Below, piece after piece: positions 1 through 6,809 of a DNA stretch of 9,289 nt (positions are counted from its first letter, which is position 1; every line of letters begins with the position of its first letter). Source of the DNA: an uncultured Oscillospiraceae bacterium. GTDB lineage: Bacteria > Bacillota > Clostridia > Oscillospirales > Acutalibacteraceae. The notes beneath the pieces were generated by a model, which saw only the letters and a list, made by a program, of their open reading frames with translations, had not been told where the DNA came from and did not search any database. The stretch covers positions 1 through 9,289 of the forward strand of contig UQRS01000084.1 in the NCBI GenBank assembly GCA_900543525.1, written 5' to 3'. A program made the translations under genes and the position numbers.

Positions 1-2
1 CA

Positions 3-20
3 GGCGGGCTGACGCCCGCC
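3..20. repeat. GC-rich inverted repeat, possible terminator stem
   Basis: A perfect 7-base stem (GGCGGGC / GCCCGCC) encloses the 4-base loop TGAC. It lies about 85 bases beyond the stop codon of the minus-strand YbaK-type gene, so it could be the stem of a terminator for the whole minus-strand operon. The U-tract that would prove this would fall outside the window. On the plus strand no T-run follows, so it is not a plus-strand terminator. The rest of 1-105 shows no supportable gene. Confidence 0.3.
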
Positions 21-105
21 AAGGCGAAAAGGACAAAAAGCGCCGGAAAGACGCGCTGTCAGGCGTATTTGCCCTTGTTAACTGATGGTAGAGAAAGGGA
101 AAAAA

Positions 106-582
106 CTACTCCTCCTGCCAACCCTTGCAGACGTCGACCCATTCGACCGGCCCGACGCAGGCCTCCAGCTCGGCGGGAGAAAGCTCCACCGCGCTGCTCG
201 GACTGCCGCAGGCGGGATAGACAATCTCAAACCGGCGCAGCGATTCGTCCAGATAGATCTTTACCCCCGCATTGACGCCGAAGGGGCAGACGCCGCCGAC
301 CGCGTGGCCGACCCTTTCCTCTACCTCTCCGGCCGGGAGCATTCTCGCCTTTGTTTTGAATTTTTCTTTAAATTTATGGTTGTCGATCTTCGCGTCTCCG
401 GCCGCCACAATCAGCACAGCCCCGTCCTCCACCGCGAAGGAGAGGGTTTTGGCGATGCGCTCGGGCGCGCAGTTCAGCGCCTTTGCCGCAAGCTCGACCG
501 TGGCGCTCGATTGGTCGAAGGTGCGGATGCGGCCGGCAAGGCCGAGGGCTTCAAGATGAGCGGTTGCTTTTTGGATAGACAT
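106..582 (-). CDS. YbaK/EbsC-family aminoacyl-tRNA deacylase
   Basis: The product is a 158-residue cytosolic protein of the YbaK/EbsC family. Characterised members hydrolyse mischarged aminoacyl-tRNA, typically Cys-tRNA(Pro), in trans. Family marks are FDQSSATVELAA (22-33), IAKTLSF with the conserved lysine at about 45, AAGDAKIDNHKF (60-71), GHAVGGVCPFGV (92-103) and VYPACGS (121-127). The length is normal for the family and the protein looks complete. An in-frame TTG at 606 would add eight residues, but an AAGGAGAG ribosome binding site lies inside that extension, 7 bases before the ATG at 582, so I chose 582. The gene begins 27 bases after the flippase stop and may be cotranscribed with the polysaccharide genes, although its function is housekeeping. 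The family call is firm; the exact tRNA substrate is inferred. Confidence 0.93.
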   Translation of the reverse strand: MSIQKATAHLEALGLAGRIRTFDQSSATVELAAKALNCAPERIAKTLSFAVEDGAVLIVAAGDAKIDNHKFKEKFKTKARMLPAGEVEERVGHAVGGVCPFGVNAGVKIYLDESLRRFEIVYPACGSPSSAVELSPAELEACVGPVEWVDVCKGWQEE

Positions 583-589
583 GGAAAAA

Positions 590-597
590 CTCTCCTT
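590..597 (-). promoter_or_regulatory. Ribosome binding site setting the YbaK-type gene start
   Basis: AAGGAGAG on the minus strand sits 7 bases upstream of the ATG at 582. It falls inside the reading frame that would open at the TTG at 606, which argues against the longer start. Confidence 0.75.
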
Positions 598-609
598 TTG
601 GGGCAAAAA

Positions 610-2124
610 TTATGCTCGCTTTATCTTTTGGAACGGCCGCCGGAGGATGGACTTCTCATAATCGTTCAGCCCAAAGAACCAGAAGCTGACCAAAAACACG
701 GCCGTGTAGCAGAGAATCGCGGCGGCAAGCGGCACAATGTGATACAGATCGAACAGGTGGGAGAGCAGCAGCCCGAATGCGATCGGCAAAATCAGCGCCG
801 GCAGAAGCCTTGCAATCTCCCGCCAGAAAAGCGGAATATCCAGGTGCATTTTTTTATAATAATAGAGGTTCATAATGACGCCGTTCCCGATGAGGAGGGC
901 AAGCGCCGTCCCGATCGCGCAGCCGACCCCCGAAAAAAGCCTGCAGAGCGGAATGCTGAGAATCAGGTTGACACCGGCGATGAGGAGGTAGACGATCGAC
1001 CGGAACTTGTGCATGTTTTTGGCACGCTGAATCTCGATCCCGATGTTCTGGCAAAGGGGGATGGTGACCGGCAGAATCAGCAGCAGCGCAATCGGGTAGG
1101 AGTCGGTGTACCCCTCTCCGCCCCAGAGGGCGAGAAACGGCCGGCCAAACAGCACGAGGCCGGAGGCAATGAGCGAAAGGATGATAAACTGGATCCGGCC
1201 GATTTTGATAAAAAGCTCGGTCAGCCGGCGGTCGGCATCCTCTGCAAAGGCAAGCGCGTTAACCCGCGGGATAAACACCGAGGAAACGGATGTGGAGAAC
1301 TGCTGATAATAAACGTTCAGCTGCGCGGCGAGGCCGTAAACCGCCGTCGCGACCGACCCGTGAAAGGCGCCCAGCAGCAGCTTGTCCAGATTCCAGTTGA
1401 TCTGGTCGACCACAATGTTGATAAAAATAAAGGAGGAAAAGACGCTGATCTCCTTCAGCAGCTTAAAATCGAACTGACAAAAGGAAAACCGCATCCGAAG
1501 CTTTTTCAAACAAAAGAGCATGTAGAGGATTTCGATTGCAATATTCAGCAAAACGGTGACGACAACCATTCCGACCGACCGGTAGCCGAGTAGCAGAACC
1601 GGCAGGGTTAAAAAGGGGTTGGCAACCGCCTTGATCAGAGAAAGCACCCGCTGAAAGAAATACTCCTCGTTTGCGGTGATAAAGGAGGAGAATACGCTGA
1701 ACGGGAAGGACAGCGCAATGTTGACCACCAGCAGGGACATCAGAATCCGGGTCGTTTGCAGCTCCTCCGCCGTCAGCTTGCCGCCGAAGAGGAGTCCCAC
1801 CCCTCCGACCAGCACGCCCCCCGCAAGGAGGGCAAGCGCCCCGATGGCAAGAAACACGGTCATGAACATGCCGTTCAGCCGGGCCAGCCCCTCCTCGTCG
1901 GAATTTGCCTTATACCGCGAAAAAAAGCGCACATAAGCGCTGCCGAAGCCAAAGCTCAGCAAGCTCAGGTAGGAGACGACCGACCCCGCAAGGGTGTACA
2001 CACCGTACTCGCTTTGTCCCAGCAGCCGGACCATCACCGGCGTATAGAGGATAGAGATCAGCCCGCCGATTCCCATCGAGAGGTAGGAGAGAACGACGCC
2101 GGCCTTCAGTTGATTGATTTTCAA
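610..2124 (-). CDS. Wzx-type polysaccharide flippase (oligosaccharide repeat-unit transporter)
   Basis: The product is a 504-residue integral membrane protein of the polysaccharide-biosynthesis/MOP flippase superfamily. It is predicted to move undecaprenyl-linked repeat units across the cytoplasmic membrane. The N-terminus is typical of the Firmicute family: a short basic lead, then LSYLSMGIGGLISILYTPVM and RLLGQSEYGVYTLAGS (about residues 34-49). Many hydrophobic segments follow over the whole length, roughly 12-14, broken by short charged loops such as FFSRYKANSDEEG. The tail is basic (RRPFQKIKRA). The start is TTG at 2124. It lies 3 bases after the stop of the upstream pyruvyl transferase-family gene and is preceded by GGAGGG at a spacing of 10 bases. 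No ATG gives the conserved N-terminus. The partner polymerase is the EpsG-like gene upstream. The family is clear but the sugar specificity cannot be read. Confidence 0.93.
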   Translation of the reverse strand: MKINQLKAGVVLSYLSMGIGGLISILYTPVMVRLLGQSEYGVYTLAGSVVSYLSLLSFGFGSAYVRFFSRYKANSDEEGLARLNGMFMTVFLAIGALALLAGGVLVGGVGLLFGGKLTAEELQTTRILMSLLVVNIALSFPFSVFSSFITANEEYFFQRVLSLIKAVANPFLTLPVLLLGYRSVGMVVVTVLLNIAIEILYMLFCLKKLRMRFSFCQFDFKLLKEISVFSSFIFINIVVDQINWNLDKLLLGAFHGSVATAVYGLAAQLNVYYQQFSTSVSSVFIPRVNALAFAEDADRRLTELFIKIGRIQFIILSLIASGLVLFGRPFLALWGGEGYTDSYPIALLLILPVTIPLCQNIGIEIQRAKNMHKFRSIVYLLIAGVNLILSIPLCRLFSGVGCAIGTALALLIGNGVIMNLYYYKKMHLDIPLFWREIARLLPALILPIAFGLLLSHLFDLYHIVPLAAAILCYTAVFLVSFWFFGLNDYEKSILRRPFQKIKRA

Positions 2125-2127
2125 AAG

Positions 2128-3213
2128 CTATTCACCCTCCAAAGCGGTGTGGATAAAATCGCGGGAGTCCTCCCGCAGCTTGGTCAGCCGGCTTTCGGCC
2201 GAACGCCAGTCGATCGGGTCGGCATACAGTGCGCGAACCCGCTCCGGGTCGAAGGCCGGCAGCCACCGGTTTTCAAGGCCGAGTGCCGACAAAAGGGTAT
2301 GCAGTCGGTCGTCCATATCGGCCCCCTCGACCGGGAGGGTTATAAACGGCCGATGAAAAAGGATGGAAAACACCGTCCCGTGGAAGGAGTTGGTGACGAC
2401 AAACGCCGCGTCCCGGATCCCCTTCAGCCAGGCGTAAATGCTGCCGGCAGACGAGGGGCTGCCGCCGGACGAGGGACTGCCGGCGATCTCCTCCCCCAGC
2501 AGGCGGCGGCAGAAATCGGTCGTGCGCAGAGCCTCTCCCTGCCCGGCGTGCAGGATGTAGGAAAACAAACCGGAGTTTTTCGAAGCGGGAGGTGCGGCCT
2601 CTCCCGCCTCGATCAGCCGGTCATAGGCCGATCGTTCCAGCAGGAGCGTAGGGTCGCAAACAACCTTTGCAAAAAGGCCGAGGCGGGACAAAATCTGCCG
2701 CCCGGTTTCCTCCCGCACGCTGACGGCATGGAATTTTTGCAGCTCGGGTCGGATGAGGCGCTCCATCTCCTCCGGCAGCTGCCCGGCGCCGAAGCTCGCG
2801 GCATAGGCGATTCGCCGGATACCCTCCGGGATGAAATGCAAAAAGTAGCTGAGGGTCGGTTTTCCCTCCGCCGTCAGGGTGAAGGAGGGGTTCCAGATCT
2901 GGTCGCTTCCGCAGATGACGGCGTCATACTGCCGGCCGGCGCGAAGCAGCGCCCGACCGGTCGGATAGGTCTTTCGGCTTTGCAAAAGCGCCTTCTTTCG
3001 AAAGGCCGCCATACCTCTCTCCCGCGAGAACCAGGAGAAATCTCTCCTTCGCAGCGCCTGCAGCCGCTGGATCAGCCGGATCCGGCGGGGCAGATAACGG
3101 ATAATCTCGGTCTCGTACCCCGCTTCGAGGAGGTATTGCTGCAAGGCCCAGGCCTGCAGCACGGCGCCGTAATTGGTGGCCCAGTGAAAGGTCAGCGTGC
3201 CGATCTTTTTCAT
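2128..3213 (-). CDS. Polysaccharide pyruvyl transferase-family protein (first copy)
   Basis: The product is a 361-residue cytosolic protein of the polysaccharide pyruvyl transferase family. Characterised relatives move pyruvate from phosphoenolpyruvate onto a sugar as a ketal, giving the polymer negative charge. Motifs in order are FHWATNYGAVLQAWALQ (9-25), CGSDQIWNPSF (101-111), IAYAASFG (135-142), SVREETG (165-171), CDPTLLL (186-192) and VTNSFHGTVFSILFHRPF (273-290). The ATG overlaps the stop of the upstream glycosyltransferase as ATGA, with an AAAGGTGG site before it. Residues 245-256 are a 6-residue tandem repeat, GSPSSG then GSPSSA, in the loop where the second copy in this cluster has an ordinary charged sequence. 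The product may modify the repeat unit made here. Some family members in such clusters have no proven activity, so pyruvylation is inferred. Confidence 0.88.
   Translation of the reverse strand: MKKIGTLTFHWATNYGAVLQAWALQQYLLEAGYETEIIRYLPRRIRLIQRLQALRRRDFSWFSRERGMAAFRKKALLQSRKTYPTGRALLRAGRQYDAVICGSDQIWNPSFTLTAEGKPTLSYFLHFIPEGIRRIAYAASFGAGQLPEEMERLIRPELQKFHAVSVREETGRQILSRLGLFAKVVCDPTLLLERSAYDRLIEAGEAAPPASKNSGLFSYILHAGQGEALRTTDFCRRLLGEEIAGSPSSGGSPSSAGSIYAWLKGIRDAAFVVTNSFHGTVFSILFHRPFITLPVEGADMDDRLHTLLSALGLENRWLPAFDPERVRALYADPIDWRSAESRLTKLREDSRDFIHTALEGE
2135..2140 (-). promoter_or_regulatory. Ribosome binding site supporting a TTG start (flippase)
   Basis: GGAGGG on the minus strand lies within the last codons of the upstream pyruvyl transferase-family gene, 10 bases before the TTG at 2124. 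It is the best support for using TTG, because no ATG occurs near the conserved N-terminus. The GTG overlapping the motif runs into a stop after three more codons. Confidence 0.65.
2446..2481 (-). repeat. 18-base tandem duplication inside the first pyruvyl transferase-family gene
   Basis: Two adjacent 18-base units differ at only a few positions. They encode GSPSSG and GSPSSA in frame, and a partial third unit follows (GS). Eighteen bases is a multiple of three, so copy-number change would lengthen or shorten a loop without a frameshift. Confidence 0.75.
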
Positions 3214-4409
3214 TTTCCGGCCACCTTTCTGTAAAGTGCAAGATATTTTTCCACCATGATCCCGTCGGCATAGCGAGCGCAGGCCGCCCGGGAGAGCGCC
3301 GCCTTATCCGGCCGGTTTTGCAAAAGCAGGCGGGTCTTTCGTTCCAGTGCCTCCATATCCCCGAAGGGGACAAAGCCGCTGCCCTCCGGCAGGGCGATGC
3401 TCTCCGGCCCGCCGGCCAGGAAGCCGGCAACCGGTGTCCCGCAGCAGAGGCTTTCGGCACAGACCATGGAAAAGGTCTCCCGCCGGCTGGTCAGCAGGGT
3501 GACGTCGGCCATGGCGTAATAGGCGGCCAGCTCCCCTTGATCCTTCATGCGGGGCAGCGGGATGACGTTTGCGGGAAGCGCGGCCGCATCGCCGCAGAAT
3601 CCGACGATAATCAGGCGGCAGTCGGGCATCCGGCCGGCCAACTCCAGCACATAGCGGCCGCCTTTGAGCGGATGGTTAAAATTCGGCGTCACATGCAAAA
3701 GGATTTTCTCCCCCGTCAGGTCGAGGCGCCGGCGAAGCTCCTCCTGCCCGGTATAGTGAAAAATCCCGGTGTTGACGCCGTTTTCAATCGTGACGCAGGG
3801 GACGTTCCGAAAAATCGGAGACCTCGCAGCCCGCCCGGTCAGCCAGTCGGAGACGCCGACCACCGTAAGCCTTTCAAACCCGTCGACCGCCCGGCGCATT
3901 TTTTCAAAGCAATGCGCCGCGTCGTCCCGAAAAAAGCGGGAGAGCCGTCCTTCCATCCTTTCGCAGCGGCTGCAGCCGGTCAGCCATTTTTCACAAGCCT
4001 CTGCATGCTCGCAGCCGGCGGTGTGCATAATCTCGGCATGCAGGGTGAGGACGGTCGGAATCCCCGCCTCCTTTAAAAAATCCAGCAGACGGTAAACGTT
4101 GACAAAATGCCCGTTCAGGCAGTGCAGATGAACGAGGTCGGGCCTCTCCCGCCGGAGGATGCCGATCAGCCGCCGGGTCGCCAGCGGAGAGTAGCCGAAA
4201 TCGACCGAAAACAAGCGGGAAAAAAGGGCGTGCAGCTTCGCCTCCCACTCTGTGGAGGTTTTGTACACATCCGGCTCGGGCGCTATGGCCTCCCGCCCGT
4301 AGCAGACGACCGATGCCTCCCCCCTCGCGCGCAGGGTGTCGTGGAGGGAGGCGGCCAGCTTGCCCGTGCTGCCCGATCGGAAAACACAGTTGATTTGCAG
4401 GATTTTCAT
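3210..4409 (-). CDS. Family 4 glycosyltransferase (GT-B fold)
   Basis: The product is a 399-residue retaining glycosyltransferase of the GT4 type, cytosolic or membrane-associated, expected to add one sugar to the growing repeat unit. The N-terminal acceptor domain starts MKILQINCVF and has the glycine loop GSTGK (13-17) and the DLVHLHCLNGHFVN segment (91-104). A cysteine cluster (C133, C139, C146, C149) follows HAEIMHTAG. It recurs in a GT4 subgroup of surface-polysaccharide clusters and could bind a metal, though that role is inferred. The C-terminal donor domain has VTIENGVNTGIF (206-217), HVTPNF (239-244) and the family signature ETFSMVCAESLCCGTPVAGF, with E311 and E319 in the E-x7-E spacing. 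The ATG at 4409 has a GAGGT site upstream and lies 15 bases beyond the polymerase stop. Its stop overlaps the next gene by 4 bases. The exact sugar is unknown. Confidence 0.92.
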   Translation of the reverse strand: MKILQINCVFRSGSTGKLAASLHDTLRARGEASVVCYGREAIAPEPDVYKTSTEWEAKLHALFSRLFSVDFGYSPLATRRLIGILRRERPDLVHLHCLNGHFVNVYRLLDFLKEAGIPTVLTLHAEIMHTAGCEHAEACEKWLTGCSRCERMEGRLSRFFRDDAAHCFEKMRRAVDGFERLTVVGVSDWLTGRAARSPIFRNVPCVTIENGVNTGIFHYTGQEELRRRLDLTGEKILLHVTPNFNHPLKGGRYVLELAGRMPDCRLIIVGFCGDAAALPANVIPLPRMKDQGELAAYYAMADVTLLTSRRETFSMVCAESLCCGTPVAGFLAGGPESIALPEGSGFVPFGDMEALERKTRLLLQNRPDKAALSRAACARYADGIMVEKYLALYRKVAGK

Positions 4410-4424
4410 AAAATCAACCTCTTT

Positions 4425-5498
4425 TCAGCTTTGCCAGAAAAAGCTGTAGGGCAGAACGCCGGCGGTAAAGTAGGTGATGAAGAAGAGCTGGTAAAGCAGG
4501 CAAAAAACCACAAACAGCTTTGCAAAAACGCGGGAGCGGAAATCCTCCTGCGCGGCGATGACGTTCGGCAGCAGCACAATCATCGGAAAATGAAAGAGCA
4601 TGGCGATCCGGAACGCGTTGGCCTGATATACGGCCATCAGCTGGAACGGGACGGAGAAAAGCAGCATCTTGGTGAAAAGCAGGTCGCCCTCCATCTCGGG
4701 GAGGGGCGCGGCCTTGCGGCTGTCCCGGTATTTCCACAGCGGCCGGTAAAGCAGGAGGGTGGCGACCGACACCACCAGCAGCAGCAGCAGGGTGCTGATG
4801 CCGCCGAACTCCTGCTTATAGGAGCGGCTGTCGCCCCAGATCATCTCCACCAGGAAAAAGACCAGCCGTTCTCCGCCGATCCAGGTCACGCCGGTCAAAA
4901 GAGCGATCATTCCGATAAACCACTTGTTCAGCGGCAGAAAATACAGAAGAATCACCAGAAGATAAACAAGGGAGGTAATGTGAAATCCGGCCGCGACCAG
5001 AATCAGCAGGCCGCAGCGTAAAAACTTTCTCTCCAGCAAAAATTCCGTCGCCAGGATCAAAAAGCCGATGGCGATGGTTTGCCGGATTCCGGCCATGCTG
5101 AAGGAATAATACCCCATCGACAAAAAGAGCAGGAAGCTGATCACCGGAGAAGAGGAATGCCGGTTGATAAAACGGCAGACCGTCCAGATATAAAACAGCG
5201 CCGGAAGAAAGAGAAATATGGCATAGCTTCCGGTCAGGCTGCGCACAATGTTCCGATAGAGGTAAAACAAAAACTCCCGCTGCCCGGAGAGGTCAAAGAT
5301 GGATTGCTGTCCCGGAACAAAGGAATAAAACCCCTCTACATAGCTGTGGGTGTCGGTTCCGACCCACTCCGACCGCAGGCCGGAGATGAAAACCAGCGCA
5401 GCGCCGATGAGAAAGCAGTATGCGGTTTTGAATCGGCTGTTTTGCAGGTAGATGACGCTTGCCACGCCGATGAGCAGAGCCAAAAAAGCAAAAATCAT
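4425..5498 (-). CDS. EpsG-family polysaccharide polymerase (Wzy-like)
   Basis: The product is a 357-residue polytopic membrane protein of the EpsG family, expected to polymerise flipped repeat units at the outer face of the membrane. Visible family marks are SGLRSEWVGTDTHSYVEGF (39-57), an arginine-glutamine pair in MAGIRQTIAIGFLILATEFLL (135-155), GFHITSLVYLL with H173, and the late AFRIAMLFHFP (295-305). Roughly ten hydrophobic stretches alternate with short loops. The ATG at 5498 has a GAGG site 6 bases upstream and gives the usual EpsG beginning (hydrophobic right after Met). The frame stays open upstream to a TTG at 5609. That extension of 37 residues lacks a ribosome binding site at its TTG, so I treat it as leader. 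The gene lies between the Fe-S protein and the GT4 gene and pairs functionally with the downstream flippase. Confidence 0.87.
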   Translation of the reverse strand: MIFAFLALLIGVASVIYLQNSRFKTAYCFLIGAALVFISGLRSEWVGTDTHSYVEGFYSFVPGQQSIFDLSGQREFLFYLYRNIVRSLTGSYAIFLFLPALFYIWTVCRFINRHSSSPVISFLLFLSMGYYSFSMAGIRQTIAIGFLILATEFLLERKFLRCGLLILVAAGFHITSLVYLLVILLYFLPLNKWFIGMIALLTGVTWIGGERLVFFLVEMIWGDSRSYKQEFGGISTLLLLLVVSVATLLLYRPLWKYRDSRKAAPLPEMEGDLLFTKMLLFSVPFQLMAVYQANAFRIAMLFHFPMIVLLPNVIAAQEDFRSRVFAKLFVVFCLLYQLFFITYFTAGVLPYSFFWQS

Positions 5499-5630
5499 AG
5501 CGAACCTCAGAAAAAAATAGAAGGTGGTTTGTTGTTCAAAGCAGATTTTTATAAAAAGCAAAAGCAGGGCGGCCTTTCCTCCCTTTTTAAAAATCAGGGA
5601 AAAAGGCAAGCCCGCCGAAGGCTGTCAAAA
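5499..5630 (-). other. 132-base intra-operon spacer before the polymerase gene
   Basis: This is the only sizeable gap in an otherwise packed operon. On the minus strand it holds TTGACA (plus positions 5623-5628), which matches a -35 box, but no convincing -10 box stands 16-18 bases after it. It also holds a weak stem CCTTTTT/AAAAAGG with an 11-base loop (5582-5606), a GGGAGG (5578-5583) with no ATG behind it, and a 12-base A/T palindrome (5546-5557). No T-run follows the stem, so it is not a normal terminator. The polymerase frame is open through 5609, so part of this spacer could instead be coding. Confidence 0.4.
5505..5508 (-). promoter_or_regulatory. Ribosome binding site choosing the polymerase start
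   Basis: GAGG (in the context CTGAGGTT) lies 6 bases upstream of the ATG at 5498. It resembles the GAGGT site of the following GT4 gene and supports the 357-residue form over the TTG at 5609. Confidence 0.6.
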
Positions 5631-6806
5631 TCAGCCGCCCCTTCGCAAGGCCTTCAGCCGGGAAACCAGCCGGAGCGCGGCAGGGCATTTTTGTATCTGT
5701 TTTAAAAGGCGGTATTTGCGTATGTTCTTTTTCAGGCAGCTTTTGGCCGCCTTTTGAAAGCCGGCCGCAGGATAAAGCGCCCGAAAACGCTCTGTCTTTT
5801 CATGCGGGAGAGAGGGGTGCTGCAAATTCCAGTTGCCGGCGACAGCCTCCTCCACCGTGCGCTCCTCAAAAAACAGCTTGTCCCGAATAGAGGCGAAGGC
5901 TGCCTCTCCCGCTTTGGTGTTGAGCAGCACAACCGAAACGCCGTTTTCCGTACGGTGCGCAAAGGGAATCTTCTCCCCAAGGCCCCAGAAATCCCCAAGG
6001 GTGAGGTCGCCGGGGCGCTCGGCGCGGGCATAGGGGCAGCTATAGCAACTTTGCCGGAAGAAAAGCGCCTTGCCAAATCCGATATAAAAAAGATCATCCC
6101 GTTCCTGCGCAGCGTAGAGAAGCTGTCCCTCCGGGGGTAGAATTTTCAGGAAATATCCATCCGGTCCACGGAAGGAAATATACCCTCCTTCCAGCTGATC
6201 GGGCTGTAGTCCGATATCATCAAACAAAAGCTTTTGCGGCGGGACGCCGTGGCAGATAAGGTCGACAACCAGTAGGTTTTCATACGCCCGCCCGAGAAAG
6301 GCGCGCAGTCCCGCGATCTGGCAGGGCGTGCCGATAAAGAGAACCTTGCGGCCGGCCTTCAGATCGGCCTGTGCACGTTTATAGCTGTCCCCGATATGGC
6401 TTTGCAGGTATTTCGAGCCGCAAAGAAGCCAGGCCTCCTCCGACCGGTCGATCCGAGCGTGACCAATTCCTTCCCCCGTAAACCGGGAGGAGCAGCCGTA
6501 GACCACGCCGCCCGCCTCCAGCGTTTCGCGGGTCAGGACAGCAGCCATCCCGCCGGAGGAGGAGCTGCTGTGCTCCTTTTCGTCCAGCGACCAGACCGCA
6601 AAGGCACGCGAGGCCTCGTGCAGCCCGGGCAGAGAATTGCCGGGGCAAACCTTCGCGCATTTTTTGCAGTCGACGCATTTTGCAGCCTCGATCCTCGGGA
6701 AGGGGTGACCGATGACATCCTCCGCCATAGTGATGCAGCCGGTCGGGCAGATATTCATGCAGGCGGCGCAGCCGGTGCAGTTTTGTGTTTCGCAGATGGA
6801 TTGCAA
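5631..6806 (-). CDS. Iron-sulfur flavoprotein of the coenzyme F420 hydrogenase/dehydrogenase beta-subunit family
   Basis: The product is a 391-residue soluble redox protein. Residues 1-60 form a two-cluster ferredoxin domain with classic [4Fe-4S] motifs: C10, C13, C16, C20-P and C44, C47, C50, C54-P. The rest matches the FrhB-type N- and C-terminal domains: SSSSSGGMAAVL (80-91), GTPCQIAGLRAFLG (159-172), LICHGVPP (183-190), then CYSCPYA (254-260) and GDLTLGDFWGLG (266-277). C162, C185, C254 and C257 could ligate a third cluster next to a flavin, by analogy with FrhB. The start is TTG at 6806 with GGAGGG 7 bases upstream. It lies 3 bases beyond the stop of the second pyruvyl transferase-family gene. 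Such proteins are often found beside pyruvyl transferase-family genes in surface-polysaccharide loci. F420 itself is unlikely to be the substrate; ferredoxin- or flavin-linked oxidation or reduction of a sugar is inferred, not shown. Confidence 0.9.
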   Translation of the reverse strand: MQSICETQNCTGCAACMNICPTGCITMAEDVIGHPFPRIEAAKCVDCKKCAKVCPGNSLPGLHEASRAFAVWSLDEKEHSSSSSGGMAAVLTRETLEAGGVVYGCSSRFTGEGIGHARIDRSEEAWLLCGSKYLQSHIGDSYKRAQADLKAGRKVLFIGTPCQIAGLRAFLGRAYENLLVVDLICHGVPPQKLLFDDIGLQPDQLEGGYISFRGPDGYFLKILPPEGQLLYAAQERDDLFYIGFGKALFFRQSCYSCPYARAERPGDLTLGDFWGLGEKIPFAHRTENGVSVVLLNTKAGEAAFASIRDKLFFEERTVEEAVAGNWNLQHPSLPHEKTERFRALYPAAGFQKAAKSCLKKNIRKYRLLKQIQKCPAALRLVSRLKALRRGG

Positions 6807-6809
6807 GGC

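Noticed and set aside
583..606. TTG start adding eight residues to the YbaK-type protein
   Set aside because: The gene's own AAGGAGAG ribosome binding site lies inside the extension, and the ATG at 582 matches the family's usual start.
85..1593. Long plus-strand open frame (502 codons) opposite the YbaK-type and flippase genes
   Set aside because: It has highly charged, low-complexity translation with no recognisable domain. It is antisense to two genes with clear family motifs and arises from GC-rich codon bias.
1756..3234. Long plus-strand open frame (492 codons)
   Set aside because: It lies antisense to the flippase and the first pyruvyl transferase-family gene. It is rich in Q, R, G and P with no motif, so it is a shadow frame.
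4107..5021. Plus-strand open frame (304 codons)
   Set aside because: It covers the opposite strand of the GT4 and polymerase genes, has Q-rich repeats and no domain. It is a shadow.
5582..5606. Terminator between the Fe-S protein gene and the polymerase gene
   Set aside because: The stem is only 7 pairs, mostly A-U, with an 11-base loop and no following U-run.
5499..5609. N-terminal extension of the polymerase from the TTG at 5609
   Set aside because: There is no ribosome binding site before the TTG, while the ATG at 5498 has one and gives the family-typical N-terminus.
5600..5628. Internal promoter starting from TTGACA on the minus strand
   Set aside because: The -35 match is perfect, but at 16-18 bases there are only T-rich hexamers with no TATAAT-like box.
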